NCBI GenBank assembly: GCA_024636405.1
Contig: JAGXHC010000171.1
Span: 1-17,596, forward strand
Length of the DNA: 17,596 nt
Origin: Sulfitobacter sp.
Lineage (GTDB): Bacteria > Pseudomonadota > Alphaproteobacteria > Rhodobacterales > Rhodobacteraceae
Direction of reading: 5' to 3'
Both the position numbers and the translations under genes were made by a program. The number at the start of each line of letters is the position of its first letter. Position 1 is the first letter of the stretch. This document shows, piece by piece, positions 6,658 through 13,904 of this stretch. A model generated the notes under the pieces. It ran no database searches. It was not told where the DNA came from and saw only the letters and a program-made list of their open reading frames with translations.

Positions 6658-7889
6658 CAGAACAATGAAAGCTGCTCTGGGGGCGGGGCGAAACGCGCGC
6701 GCAAGGTGGCGCTGTCGGTCAGGGCGCCGGGGCTCCAGTCCGTCAGGGTGATAAAGGGCCGCGCCTTTTTGAGCAGCGCGCCCATGCGTTGAAGATCTCC
6801 ATAACGCAGATCCCGGTGGCGACGGGTTGACAGGATGCGGCCCACGGTGCGGGTGCCGAAACCCGGTACGCGCAGCAGCATTTCGCGTGAGGCTGATTGA
6901 ACCCGGACGGGAAACTGCGCCCGATGTTGCAGAGCCCAGGCCAGCTTGGGGTCGATCTCCAGATCAAGATTGCCCTCCAATCCGGTCCCTGTAATTTCAT
7001 CCGCACTGAAGCCGTAAAACCGCATCAACCAGTCAGCCTGATAAAGCCGGTGTTCACGGATCAATGGCGGTTTGATCAACGGCAGACGAGCAGAGCTGTC
7101 CGGGATCGGGGAAAACGCAGAATAATAAACGCGCCGCAGGCCATAATCTGCGTAAAGGCGGGTCGAGCGGTCTAGAATTGTGGCATCGTTGGATCCGTCA
7201 GCCCCGACAATCATCTGGGTTGACTGCCCGGCTGGTGCAAATCGGGGCGGACGCTTTCCTGTGTGGCTGCGGTCCTTGGATTCCGCGCGGTGTGCCTTGA
7301 CCTTGGCCATGGCGCTGCGAATCGTCTCGGGGTGCTTTTCCGGCGCATAGGCGGCGACGGCGGCATCGGTGGGCAGTTCGACATTGATGGACAGTCGGTC
7401 GGCATACAATCCGGCCTGTTCTATCAACTCGGGCGAGGCGTCGGGGATGGTTTTAAGGTGGATATACCCGCGAAAATTCTCGCGGGTTCGCAAGGTGCGT
7501 GCAATCTGGACCATGTCTTCCATGGTCTTGTCGGGCGACCTGATGATGCCCGATGACAGGAACAAGCCTTCGATATAGTTTCGACGGTAGAATTCCAGCG
7601 TCAGACTTACGACTTCTTCGGGCGTAAAGCGGGCCCGTTCAACGTTGGAAGAGACGCGGTTCACGCAATAGACGCAATCGAATATACAAAAGTTCGTCAT
7701 CAGTATCTTGAGAAGCGAGATACAGCGTCCGTCGGGGGCGTAGGCGTGACAGATGCCGGAACCTTCCGAGGATCCCAATCCCTTGCCATCGCGCGAATCG
7801 CGGCGGGTTGTTCCGGACGATGCACAAGAGGCATCATATCGCGCCGCATCCGAGAGGATTGCGAGTTTCTGTTTCAGGGTCTTTACCAT
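6657..7889 (-). CDS. Putative DNA modification/repair radical SAM protein
   Basis: 410 residues. Cys68, Cys72 and Cys75 in CIFDCVYC form the CxxxCxxC site for a [4Fe-4S] cluster that cleaves S-adenosylmethionine. A helix-hairpin-helix-like segment, LLRVPGFGTRTVGRIL around 337-353, suggests DNA contact. The protein ends in QLSLF, a match to the bacterial sliding-clamp binding consensus. Members are found next to DUF4130-UdgX proteins and are named only as putative DNA repair or modification enzymes; the substrate is unknown. The ATG at 7889 is preferred, with GTGGA upstream; a GTG at 7901 would add four residues. It is the first gene of an operon with udgX behind a LexA-type operator. Confidence 0.9.
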   Translation of the reverse strand: MVKTLKQKLAILSDAARYDASCASSGTTRRDSRDGKGLGSSEGSGICHAYAPDGRCISLLKILMTNFCIFDCVYCVNRVSSNVERARFTPEEVVSLTLEFYRRNYIEGLFLSSGIIRSPDKTMEDMVQIARTLRTRENFRGYIHLKTIPDASPELIEQAGLYADRLSINVELPTDAAVAAYAPEKHPETIRSAMAKVKAHRAESKDRSHTGKRPPRFAPAGQSTQMIVGADGSNDATILDRSTRLYADYGLRRVYYSAFSPIPDSSARLPLIKPPLIREHRLYQADWLMRFYGFSADEITGTGLEGNLDLEIDPKLAWALQHRAQFPVRVQSASREMLLRVPGFGTRTVGRILSTRRHRDLRYGDLQRMGALLKKARPFITLTDWSPGALTDSATLRARFAPPPEQLSLF

Positions 7890-7913
7890 TACAAGGTCCA
7901 CTCATTACAGGTT

Positions 7914-7928
7914 GTTCATGATATGTTC
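7914..7928. promoter_or_regulatory. LexA (SOS) box, GTTC-N7-GTTC
   Basis: GTTC (7914-7917), seven bases, GTTC (7925-7928) matches exactly the direct-repeat LexA operator established for alphaproteobacteria. It lies 24 bases upstream of the radical SAM ATG and overlaps the candidate -10 element, the right place for repression. A chance exact match is expected about once per 65 kb per strand orientation, and the neighbours are DNA repair genes, so it is likely real. Confidence 0.8.
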
Positions 7929-7946
7929 TGAAATGCGCAAGCGCAA
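7918..7946 (-). promoter_or_regulatory. Promoter of the radical SAM-udgX operon
   Basis: On the minus strand TTGCGC (7946-7941) and TATCAT (7923-7918) are 17 bases apart. TATCAT lies entirely inside the LexA box, so bound LexA would block RNA polymerase. The -35 matches only the TTG of the consensus. Confidence 0.5.
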
Positions 7947-8203
7947 GGGCCAGCATGTCGCACTTTGTGTGGGGTCTTGGCCCGGAGCATGTCTGGCGCA
8001 GATGTCATGTGGCGCTGAAGGCATCCTGGTGAGCGCTGCTGCAAGTCCGTGTTCAGGGGTGCAGGAACGGACAATTTTGCGAAAGCCCCGGCTGGCCCGC
8101 GCATGAGCCGTCGGGTCTTGGGGCGCGCGCGCAGACCGTCCGTGTTTTTCGCACTGGTTTGCTGGCGGTGGCACCGTTAGAACGGCGGCGGGAGTACAGG
8201 ATT
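7947..8203. other. Intergenic region between the SOS operon and hisC
   Basis: Together with the operator region this is a gene-free stretch of about 314 bases between divergent operons. Beyond the LexA box and minus-strand promoter I see no convincing gene, tRNA or terminator. GC-rich pairings are possible, such as GGTCT/AGACC near 8115-8136, but no plus-strand promoter for hisC is clear. A hisC leader transcript cannot be excluded. Confidence 0.4.
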
Positions 8204-9313
8204 ATGAATATGATCATACCGCAGCCGGGCATCATGGAAATCGACCTTTATCAAGGCGGGGCCTCGCATGTGGCGGGTCTTGAGAATGTCGTCAAGCTAA
8301 GCTCGAACGAGAACCCACTTGGACCAAGCGAGGCAGCGCTTGAGGCCTATCGGCGTGCGGCATATGATCTGCACCGCTATCCATCGTCGGATCACGCCCG
8401 GCTGCGCGGCGCAATCGCGCAGGTGCACGGGTTGGATGCGGAACGCATTATTTGCGGTGCCGGATCAGACGAGGTCATATCGTTTCTCTGTCAGGCGTAT
8501 TCCGGACCGGGATCCGAGGTGATCCACACCGAACACGGCTTTGCCATGTACCGCATTTCCGCGCTGGCCGCCGGGGCCACTCCGGTGGAGGTGCGCGAAC
8601 GCGAACGGGTGACAGACGTCGAGGCGATTTTGGCGGCGTGCACCGATGCCACACGGTTGGTGTTCATCGCCAATCCCAACAACCCAACCGGCACGATGAT
8701 CGGCGGCGCCGAGATCGCACATCTGGCCGGAGCCTTGCCGCCGCAAGTCCTGCTGGTGCTGGACGGTGCTTATGCTGAATATGTGGACGGCTACGATGGG
8801 GGCGCCGGTCTGGTGGACAGTCGCGATAACGTAGTAATGACGCGGACATTTTCCAAGCTTTATGGGCTGGGCGGCCTGCGTGTCGGCTGGGGCTACGGCC
8901 CCGCGCATGTGATCAATGTGTTGAACCGGGTGCGCGGGCCATTCAATCTGGCGCAACCGGCCTTGATGGCGGCCGAGGCGGCCGTGCGCGATACCGCTTA
9001 TGCCAACCACTGCCGTGCAGAAAATGCGCGCTGGCGGACTTGGCTGGGCGATGCACTTGCCGAGATCGGAATACCGTCCGATGTGTCCTGTGCCAATTTT
9101 GTACTGGCGCGGTTTTCCAGCCGCGCCGTGGCTGAAGGGTGTGATGAATACTTGAAATCGCAAGGCCTGATCGTTCGGATGGTGGCCGGGTACAACCTGC
9201 CGAATTGTCTGCGGATCACAGTGGGCGACGAAAGCGCGTGTCGCCGTGTGGTCCACGCCGTGCGCCAGTTCAAGGCGCAGGATCAGCGCGCGCCGGAGGA
9301 GAATGCGCCATGA
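8204..9313 (+). CDS. hisC: Histidinol-phosphate aminotransferase (HisC-type, PLP-dependent)
   Basis: 369 residues from ATG 8204, typical for a fold type I aminotransferase of the HisC group. It transaminates imidazole acetol phosphate in histidine synthesis, and such enzymes can also act on prephenate or aromatic keto acids. Motifs: [10 protein letters not shown] (33-42), NPNNPTG (157-163), Asp187 and Tyr190 in LDGAYAEY, and the PLP lysine Lys218 in [15 protein letters not shown]. An ATG at 8210 is a close alternative; GGGAG and AGGA lie upstream. An upstream in-frame ATG at 8159 lacks a good ribosome site. The stop overlaps the tyrC start (ATGA), so a role in tyrosine/phenylalanine synthesis is plausible. 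Confidence 0.9.
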   Translation: MNMIIPQPGIMEIDLYQGGASHVAGLENVVKLSSNENPLGPSEAALEAYRRAAYDLHRYPSSDHARLRGAIAQVHGLDAERIICGAGSDEVISFLCQAYSGPGSEVIHTEHGFAMYRISALAAGATPVEVRERERVTDVEAILAACTDATRLVFIANPNNPTGTMIGGAEIAHLAGALPPQVLLVLDGAYAEYVDGYDGGAGLVDSRDNVVMTRTFSKLYGLGGLRVGWGYGPAHVINVLNRVRGPFNLAQPALMAAEAAVRDTAYANHCRAENARWRTWLGDALAEIGIPSDVSCANFVLARFSSRAVAEGCDEYLKSQGLIVRMVAGYNLPNCLRITVGDESACRRVVHAVRQFKAQDQRAPEENAP

Positions 9314-10230
9314 CGCAGGTCTATGACCGTGTGGCGCTGATCGGTCTGGGGCTGATCGCGTCATCCATGTTTTGGGCGATGAAGCGTGGCGGCCTTGCGG
9401 GCGAAGTAACCGGCTTTGCCCCAAGCGAAAAGACACGCGACGTCGCGCGCGAGATCGGTCTATGTGACCGGGTCTGCGATACGATGGCAGACGCGGTTGA
9501 GGGTGCCGATCTGGTGGTGTTATGCGTGCCGGTCGGCGTGATGGGACAGGTCGCCAGCCAGATTGCCGGTGCTTTGAAACCCGGCGCGACGGTCAGCGAT
9601 GTGGGATCGGTCAAGGGTGATGTTATTGCGCAGGTATCGCCACATTTGCCTGCGGGCGTGCATTTTATCCCTGGTCACCCGTTGGCGGGCACCGAACATT
9701 CAGGCCCCCGCAGCGGCTTTGCCGAGCTTTTCGACAATCGCTGGTGTCTGCTGGTGCCGCCTGACGGGGCCGATGCAGACGCGGTGGCGCAGCTGCGCCG
9801 ACTTTGGGAGGGCATGGGCGCCAATGTGGAGGAGATGGACGCAGAGCACCACGATCTGGTGCTTGCCGTGACCAGCCATGCGCCGCATCTGATTGCCTAT
9901 ACGATGGTTGGCGTGGCTGATGATCTGGGCCGTGTGACAGACAGCGAAGTGATCAAATATTCCGCCGCCGGTTTTCGCGACTTCACCCGGATTGCCGCGA
10001 GTGACCCCACAATGTGGCGGGACGTATTTTTGTCCAACAAAGCCGCAACGCTTGAGATATTGGGGCGTTTCACGGAGGAACTTTTTGCACTGCAACGCGC
10101 CATCCGGCAGGGGGACGGCGCGCATCTGCATGAGTATTTCACCCGCACCCGTGCCATCCGCCGCGGCATCATCGAGGCCGGGCAGGACACGGAGGCGGCT
10201 GACTTTGGCCGCGGGCGGTCCAAGACATGA
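9310..10230 (+). CDS. tyrC: Prephenate/arogenate dehydrogenase (cyclohexadienyl dehydrogenase)
   Basis: 306 residues, TyrA-type dehydrogenase without a chorismate mutase or ACT domain. It oxidatively decarboxylates prephenate (or arogenate) on the way to tyrosine. The nucleotide-binding motif is GLGLIASS (12-19). The core [10 protein letters not shown] (96-105) and [13 protein letters not shown] (121-133), with His123 and His130, carries the active site. AVTSHAPHL is also typical. The start at 9310 overlaps the hisC stop by 4 bases and has GGAGGAG upstream; a longer frame from 9205 would run inside hisC and is rejected. Substrate preference cannot be told from sequence. Its own stop overlaps the next start by 4 bases. 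Confidence 0.93.
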   Translation: MTQVYDRVALIGLGLIASSMFWAMKRGGLAGEVTGFAPSEKTRDVAREIGLCDRVCDTMADAVEGADLVVLCVPVGVMGQVASQIAGALKPGATVSDVGSVKGDVIAQVSPHLPAGVHFIPGHPLAGTEHSGPRSGFAELFDNRWCLLVPPDGADADAVAQLRRLWEGMGANVEEMDAEHHDLVLAVTSHAPHLIAYTMVGVADDLGRVTDSEVIKYSAAGFRDFTRIAASDPTMWRDVFLSNKAATLEILGRFTEELFALQRAIRQGDGAHLHEYFTRTRAIRRGIIEAGQDTEAADFGRGRSKT

Positions 10231-11018
10231 GGCGTGCCGTGATCATTGCTGTGCTGGCTTTGGGGCAGGTCGCCCAAGCTGCGCCAGAGACGTCAAGACG
10301 TCCGGTGTCGCGCGGTGGTGATCTGGTCCAGCCGGTAGAGATGGCGCCGGGCGGTGCGATAACCGCACCACAGCGCAATCCCGCAGCAAAGACAGCGGCG
10401 GAGCGCGGTATTGGTTTGACCCTTTCGCTTCGGCCGCTTTTTCGGTCACGCAAAGCCCAGAAGGCAGCAAAAGAAAAGCGGACGTTATTGGCACGTGGGG
10501 CGATCTGCGGCGATACTGCGATACAAGGTGAAGAGATTGGCCGCGTGGCAGGCCAGTTGCAAGGATGTGGCGTGGATGCCGCCGTTCGTGTCAGGTCGGT
10601 CTCTGGTGTAAAACTGAGCCAGACTTCAGTCATGGATTGTACGACCGCGCAGGCGCTGAAGAAATGGATCGACAAAACGGCAAAACCCGCGCTTTCAAGC
10701 AAGGGCGGCGGTTTGAAGGAACTGAAAGTGGCGGCGCACTATGTCTGTCGGGGCCGCAACAACACACAGGGCGCGAAGATTTCCGAGCACGGCAAAGGCC
10801 GCGCGATTGATATCTCGGGGTTTCAACTTGCCAACGGGGCAAGCGTTTCGGTTCTGGACGGGTGGAATGCAGGCGGCACGCGTAAAGCGATGCGCCGAAT
10901 GCACCAAGGCGCCTGCGGTCCGTTCGGCACCGTGCTTGGCCCGAATGCCAACCAATACCACCGCGACCATTTTCACTTTGACACAGCGCGGTATCGTTCG
11001 GGCAGCTACTGTCAATAA
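10227..11018 (+). CDS. Extensin-like family protein, secreted, M15-like zinc site
   Basis: 263 residues with a signal peptide (hydrophobic 4-16, likely cleavage AQA|A after 18). A basic linker to about residue 90 precedes an extensin-like C-terminal domain (PF06904 type). Four cysteines are spaced as in the family (CGDTA, CGVDAAV, MDCTTA, YVCRGR). SEHGKGRAIDISGF (186-199) and YHRDHFHFD (244-252) give His188, Asp195 and His248/His250, the pattern of LAS/M15 zinc peptidases that cut peptidoglycan cross-links. Activity is inferred. The ATG overlaps the tyrC stop by 4 bases. The 3' end overlaps the convergent DUF2125 gene by 7 bases. Confidence 0.88.
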   Translation: MRRAVIIAVLALGQVAQAAPETSRRPVSRGGDLVQPVEMAPGGAITAPQRNPAAKTAAERGIGLTLSLRPLFRSRKAQKAAKEKRTLLARGAICGDTAIQGEEIGRVAGQLQGCGVDAAVRVRSVSGVKLSQTSVMDCTTAQALKKWIDKTAKPALSSKGGGLKELKVAAHYVCRGRNNTQGAKISEHGKGRAIDISGFQLANGASVSVLDGWNAGGTRKAMRRMHQGACGPFGTVLGPNANQYHRDHFHFDTARYRSGSYCQ

Positions 11019-12028
11019 GGCGCAGCAAGCCGCAATCGGGGGGCAGGGCCAAGCGCGATGTTGCCCAAGGCCATTTTTCCGTCCGCAAAACTGAGCGTAA
11101 GGTTAAGCGCGCCATCTGCGCCGCCGTTCAACCCGGCAAGCGCGCGCATCATCACCTCGGCTTGCTGGCGCAGATTGACAGGCAAAGCGCCCGAGGTTTC
11201 TGCCATGTTCAGCAGAACTTCCCAGTCTGACACACGCAACGATAGGCTGCCGTCAGGAATGCCATCCGCAGCAAAAGTCAGCGCACCCTCAGCCGCGATT
11301 GCGAAAGTGCCCCAAACGGCTTCGGCCTTGTTCAGGGCGAACGCGCGCACCTGTGGAAGCGGCGCTTCGAGATGTGTCCGGTCCAGTGGCGCAGCTAGCG
11401 CAACGGTGGCCTTTCCGACCAGCGTTTCCAAGGAATATGGCCAGTCCGCAGGCCGCCCAAGAAGCGCGCGCAACGGCGCGCCGGGTGTCAAATCGCTGAC
11501 CTGAAAATCCAGTGCATAGGTCGCGCGCTTTGACGCCTGCTGGGAAATTGTAATCTGACTGTCTTGCGCGGCCAGAATCTCTGCGCCAAGCGTCCCGTAG
11601 ATCAAGCTTTTCACACTGGCACTGATACGCTGTAATTGCAGGTTCGGGCCCGGTCGCAAACGCAATCCGGCCACCCCGTCCATCACGGTGATTTGCGTCG
11701 CACCTTGCGGCGTCTGAACGGTGATCGGTGCAGCCGGCAGGGTCACCGTAACGTAGCCTGGCCAATAACTTGGGGCGGAAATGTCGATGCCTGGCAGGAT
11801 CACCGCGGTCTGGTTGGCTGCACTTTCGAGGCGCAGATTTTGCAGGCGCGCATCCAGCCGCATCGGAAAACCCGCAGTCTCGACCGCTGCAATATCAACA
11901 GAAATGCCCGGCTCACGCAGCGCTTCGGGCAACGCAATCAGCCCGCGTTCAATGAACGTGATCGCAACGGCCCACCAGACACCCCACAAAAGCGCAATCA
12001 GCAATATCAGCCACACAAGCCTGCGCAT
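11012..12028 (-). CDS. DUF2125 family protein, N-terminally anchored
   Basis: 338 residues. One hydrophobic segment (residues 4-27, LVWLILLIALLWGVWWAVAI) follows a short basic start, placing the rest in the periplasm as an anchored or secreted protein. The remainder is rich in beta-prone repeats (FPMRLDARLQNLRLES, APSYWPGYVTVTLP) as in DUF2125 proteins of alphaproteobacteria, which have no established function. The fold, with alternating strands, recalls large envelope proteins of the AsmA type, but that is only an impression. AAGGGG lies about 9 bases before the ATG. It is divergent from the ChaC-like gene with 66 bases between. Confidence 0.85.
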   Translation of the reverse strand: MRRLVWLILLIALLWGVWWAVAITFIERGLIALPEALREPGISVDIAAVETAGFPMRLDARLQNLRLESAANQTAVILPGIDISAPSYWPGYVTVTLPAAPITVQTPQGATQITVMDGVAGLRLRPGPNLQLQRISASVKSLIYGTLGAEILAAQDSQITISQQASKRATYALDFQVSDLTPGAPLRALLGRPADWPYSLETLVGKATVALAAPLDRTHLEAPLPQVRAFALNKAEAVWGTFAIAAEGALTFAADGIPDGSLSLRVSDWEVLLNMAETSGALPVNLRQQAEVMMRALAGLNGGADGALNLTLSFADGKMALGNIALGPAPRLRLAAPY

Positions 12029-12047
12029 GTGAAAACCCCTTTAAGTC

Positions 12048-12063
12048 ACCGCCGATTTGCGGT
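12048..12063. repeat. Short inverted repeat in the DUF2125/ChaC divergent gap
   Basis: ACCGC (12048-12052) and GCGGT (12059-12063) are complementary around six bases, midway between two divergent starts. It could be an operator or chance. Confidence 0.25.
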
Positions 12064-12094
12064 TTACCGAAGCGCATCAATAAGGACCAGTGCA

Positions 12095-12625
12095 ATGACG
12101 ATGTGGGTATTCGGTTACGGCAGCCTGTTGTGGAACCCCGGTTTCACAGTGGCGGAAAGTGTGGTTGGCACGTTGCCCGGCTACGCCCGGTCTTTCTGCA
12201 TGCGCTCGATTCATCACCGCGGCACCGAAGATCATCCCGGCCTTGTGCTGGCGCTGGACGAATCGACGGGTGCGGCCTGTGAGGGGCTGGCCTTGCGCGT
12301 GGCGTCTGGGCATGAGGCGCAGACGCTGGCATATCTGCGCGAACGCGAACTTATCTCATCTGCCTACGTCGAAATGGCACTGACGGTTCACTTGGCCGAT
12401 GGGCGGGACGTGGCGGCGCTGGTCTATGTGATTGATGAAAGCCACGAACAATATTGCGGTGGTTTGCCGCTGGAAGAACAAGCCCAGATCATCGCCCGCG
12501 CCGTGGGCGGACGGGGCCCGAATACCGAATATCTATTCAACACCGCAACCCATCTGGCGCAGGTCGGTCTGCACGATCCGGCGCTGGAATGGCTGCACGA
12601 CCGAGTGAAGGCTTTGGCCTCATAA
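12095..12625 (+). CDS. ChaC-like gamma-glutamylcyclotransferase
   Basis: 176 residues, typical for the ChaC/GCG group, which splits glutathione or gamma-glutamyl peptides to 5-oxoproline and the remaining peptide in the cytoplasm. The substrate-binding loop FGYGSLLWNPGF is at 6-17, and the Glu-rich segment LRERELISSAYVE (81-93) carries the likely catalytic glutamate (Glu83 or Glu85). RGPNTEYLFNT (140-150) is another family element. The ATG at 12095 has AAGGA 8 bases upstream; a longer frame from 11636 runs antisense through the DUF2125 gene and is rejected. Substrate specificity (glutathione or other) is not visible. Confidence 0.92.
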   Translation: MTMWVFGYGSLLWNPGFTVAESVVGTLPGYARSFCMRSIHHRGTEDHPGLVLALDESTGAACEGLALRVASGHEAQTLAYLRERELISSAYVEMALTVHLADGRDVAALVYVIDESHEQYCGGLPLEEQAQIIARAVGGRGPNTEYLFNTATHLAQVGLHDPALEWLHDRVKALAS

Positions 12626-12629
12626 ATTC

Positions 12630-12658
12630 TTGGCATATCCCTATGTTTTCAGTGTAGG
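12630..12658 (+). promoter_or_regulatory. Candidate promoter of the stator-like operon
   Basis: TTGGCA (12630-12635), 17 bases, TGTAGG (12653-12658). The -35 is good and the -10 poor. It lies 41 bases before the first start codon of the operon. Confidence 0.35.
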
Positions 12659-12699
12659 TTGCCCAGTGAGCAGGACCAAAAGGTCAGGAGCAAGGCCGC

Positions 12700-13902
12700 A
12701 TGGCGCAGCCAGACCGCGTATCTAGAACGCAATTTTCGCAGCCGGTGCGGCAGATTTCCCTGATGCTGATCGTATTGGGGCTGACTGCCGTCGGCGCCTT
12801 TCTGGCACTGCCTTCGGTATTGCCGATTTTTGCGGCGAACCCCTATCTGAATGGGGTGATCATATTTGTCTTCGTAATCGGTGTGCTCGCCTGTTTCTAT
12901 CAGGTGTTTCAGCTGATCGGATCGGTCAAGTGGATCGAAAACTTCGCCTCAGACGCGCCTGATCCCGAAACGGTCGCGCCGCAGCTGCTGGCGCCGCTGG
13001 CGTCGCTGTTGCGGACGCGCGGGGCACGGATGCAGGTCAGTGCGACCTCTACCAGATCGATCCTTGATTCCGTGGCAACGCGGATCGACGAGGCGCGGGA
13101 AATCACCCGCTACATTGTCAACATGCTGATCTTTCTGGGTCTTCTTGGAACGTTTTACGGTCTGGCCACCACGGTGCCGGCCGTCGTGGACACCATCCGC
13201 AGTCTCGCCCCTCAAGATGGTGAAGGCGGCGTGGATGTCTTTGGACGGCTGATGAAGGGACTTGAGGCGCAGTTAGGCGGCATGGGGGTGGCGTTCGGAT
13301 CATCGCTGCTTGGTCTGGCGGGATCGCTGGTTGTCGGCTTGCTGGAACTGTTTGCGGGCCATGGTCAGAACCGGTTTTACCAGGAACTTGAGGATTGGCT
13401 GTCTTCCATCACCCGCGTCGGGTTTTCGACCGGCGAAGAGGGTGGCGGCGAAAGCAACGCGATTGCCGGCGTTATTGACCACATGTCCGAACAGATGGAA
13501 GCGCTGCAAGTGATGTTCACGCAGTCTGATGTCAGCCGGACCATCGTGGATGAAAAGCTGGGAAAACTTGCCGATGCCATAGAACGCATGACCTCGCGCA
13601 TGGAGGGGGCAGATCCGTCCAGCCAGGCGCTGGAAAGGGTCGCGGTTGGGCAGGAGCGGCTGATCGCTACATTGGAAACCCAAGGCTCCGGTGAGGGCAT
13701 CGACGCCGAAAGCCGGATGCGGCTGCGATCCATGGATGTGCAAATGTTGCGGATTCTGGAAGAGATTTCTGCCGGACGACAGGAAACAATGGCGGAGTTC
13801 CGCAAGGACATCACCATGCTTGCCAAGGCACTGTCGGCACCGCGTTCGGCAGAACCGCGTCGGTTGCGCAGCCCTGACAGACCTGAAGGCGGGGAGCGCT
13901 GA
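12700..13902 (+). CDS. MotA/ExbB-like channel protein with long cytoplasmic tail
   Basis: 400 residues. Four membrane segments: about 19-43, 50-74, 136-163 and 193-219, the last two bearing the family motifs GLLGTFYGLATTVP (147-160) and GMGVAFGSSLLGLAG (194-208). The four-helix layout is like MotA/ZorA rather than three-helix ExbB/TolQ. Such proteins form a pentamer around a MotB/ExbD-type dimer and use ion flow to drive work. A helical, polar C-terminal tail of about 180 residues (221-400) would lie in the cytoplasm. GTCAGGAGCAAGG precedes the ATG. The next gene starts after two bases, so the two form an operon. No flagellar or ton genes are nearby. Confidence 0.88.
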   Translation: MAQPDRVSRTQFSQPVRQISLMLIVLGLTAVGAFLALPSVLPIFAANPYLNGVIIFVFVIGVLACFYQVFQLIGSVKWIENFASDAPDPETVAPQLLAPLASLLRTRGARMQVSATSTRSILDSVATRIDEAREITRYIVNMLIFLGLLGTFYGLATTVPAVVDTIRSLAPQDGEGGVDVFGRLMKGLEAQLGGMGVAFGSSLLGLAGSLVVGLLELFAGHGQNRFYQELEDWLSSITRVGFSTGEEGGGESNAIAGVIDHMSEQMEALQVMFTQSDVSRTIVDEKLGKLADAIERMTSRMEGADPSSQALERVAVGQERLIATLETQGSGEGIDAESRMRLRSMDVQMLRILEEISAGRQETMAEFRKDITMLAKALSAPRSAEPRRLRSPDRPEGGER

Positions 13903-13904
13903 GC

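Noticed and set aside
5941..6792. 283-codon open frame opposite udgX
   Set aside because: Arg-rich composition and no motifs; the minus-strand UdgX frame is unmistakable.
9205..9309. Longer N-terminus for tyrC
   Set aside because: The extra 35 residues lie inside hisC in another frame and are unlike the family; the ATG at 9310 has GGAGGAG upstream and starts the dinucleotide-binding fold correctly.
8465..9436. 323-codon open frame opposite hisC
   Set aside because: It is a complement of the clear HisC reading frame, with no recognisable protein motif.
11636..12094. Longer N-terminus for the ChaC-like protein
   Set aside because: The added codons run antisense to the DUF2125 gene and are unlike the family; AAGGA precedes the ATG at 12095.
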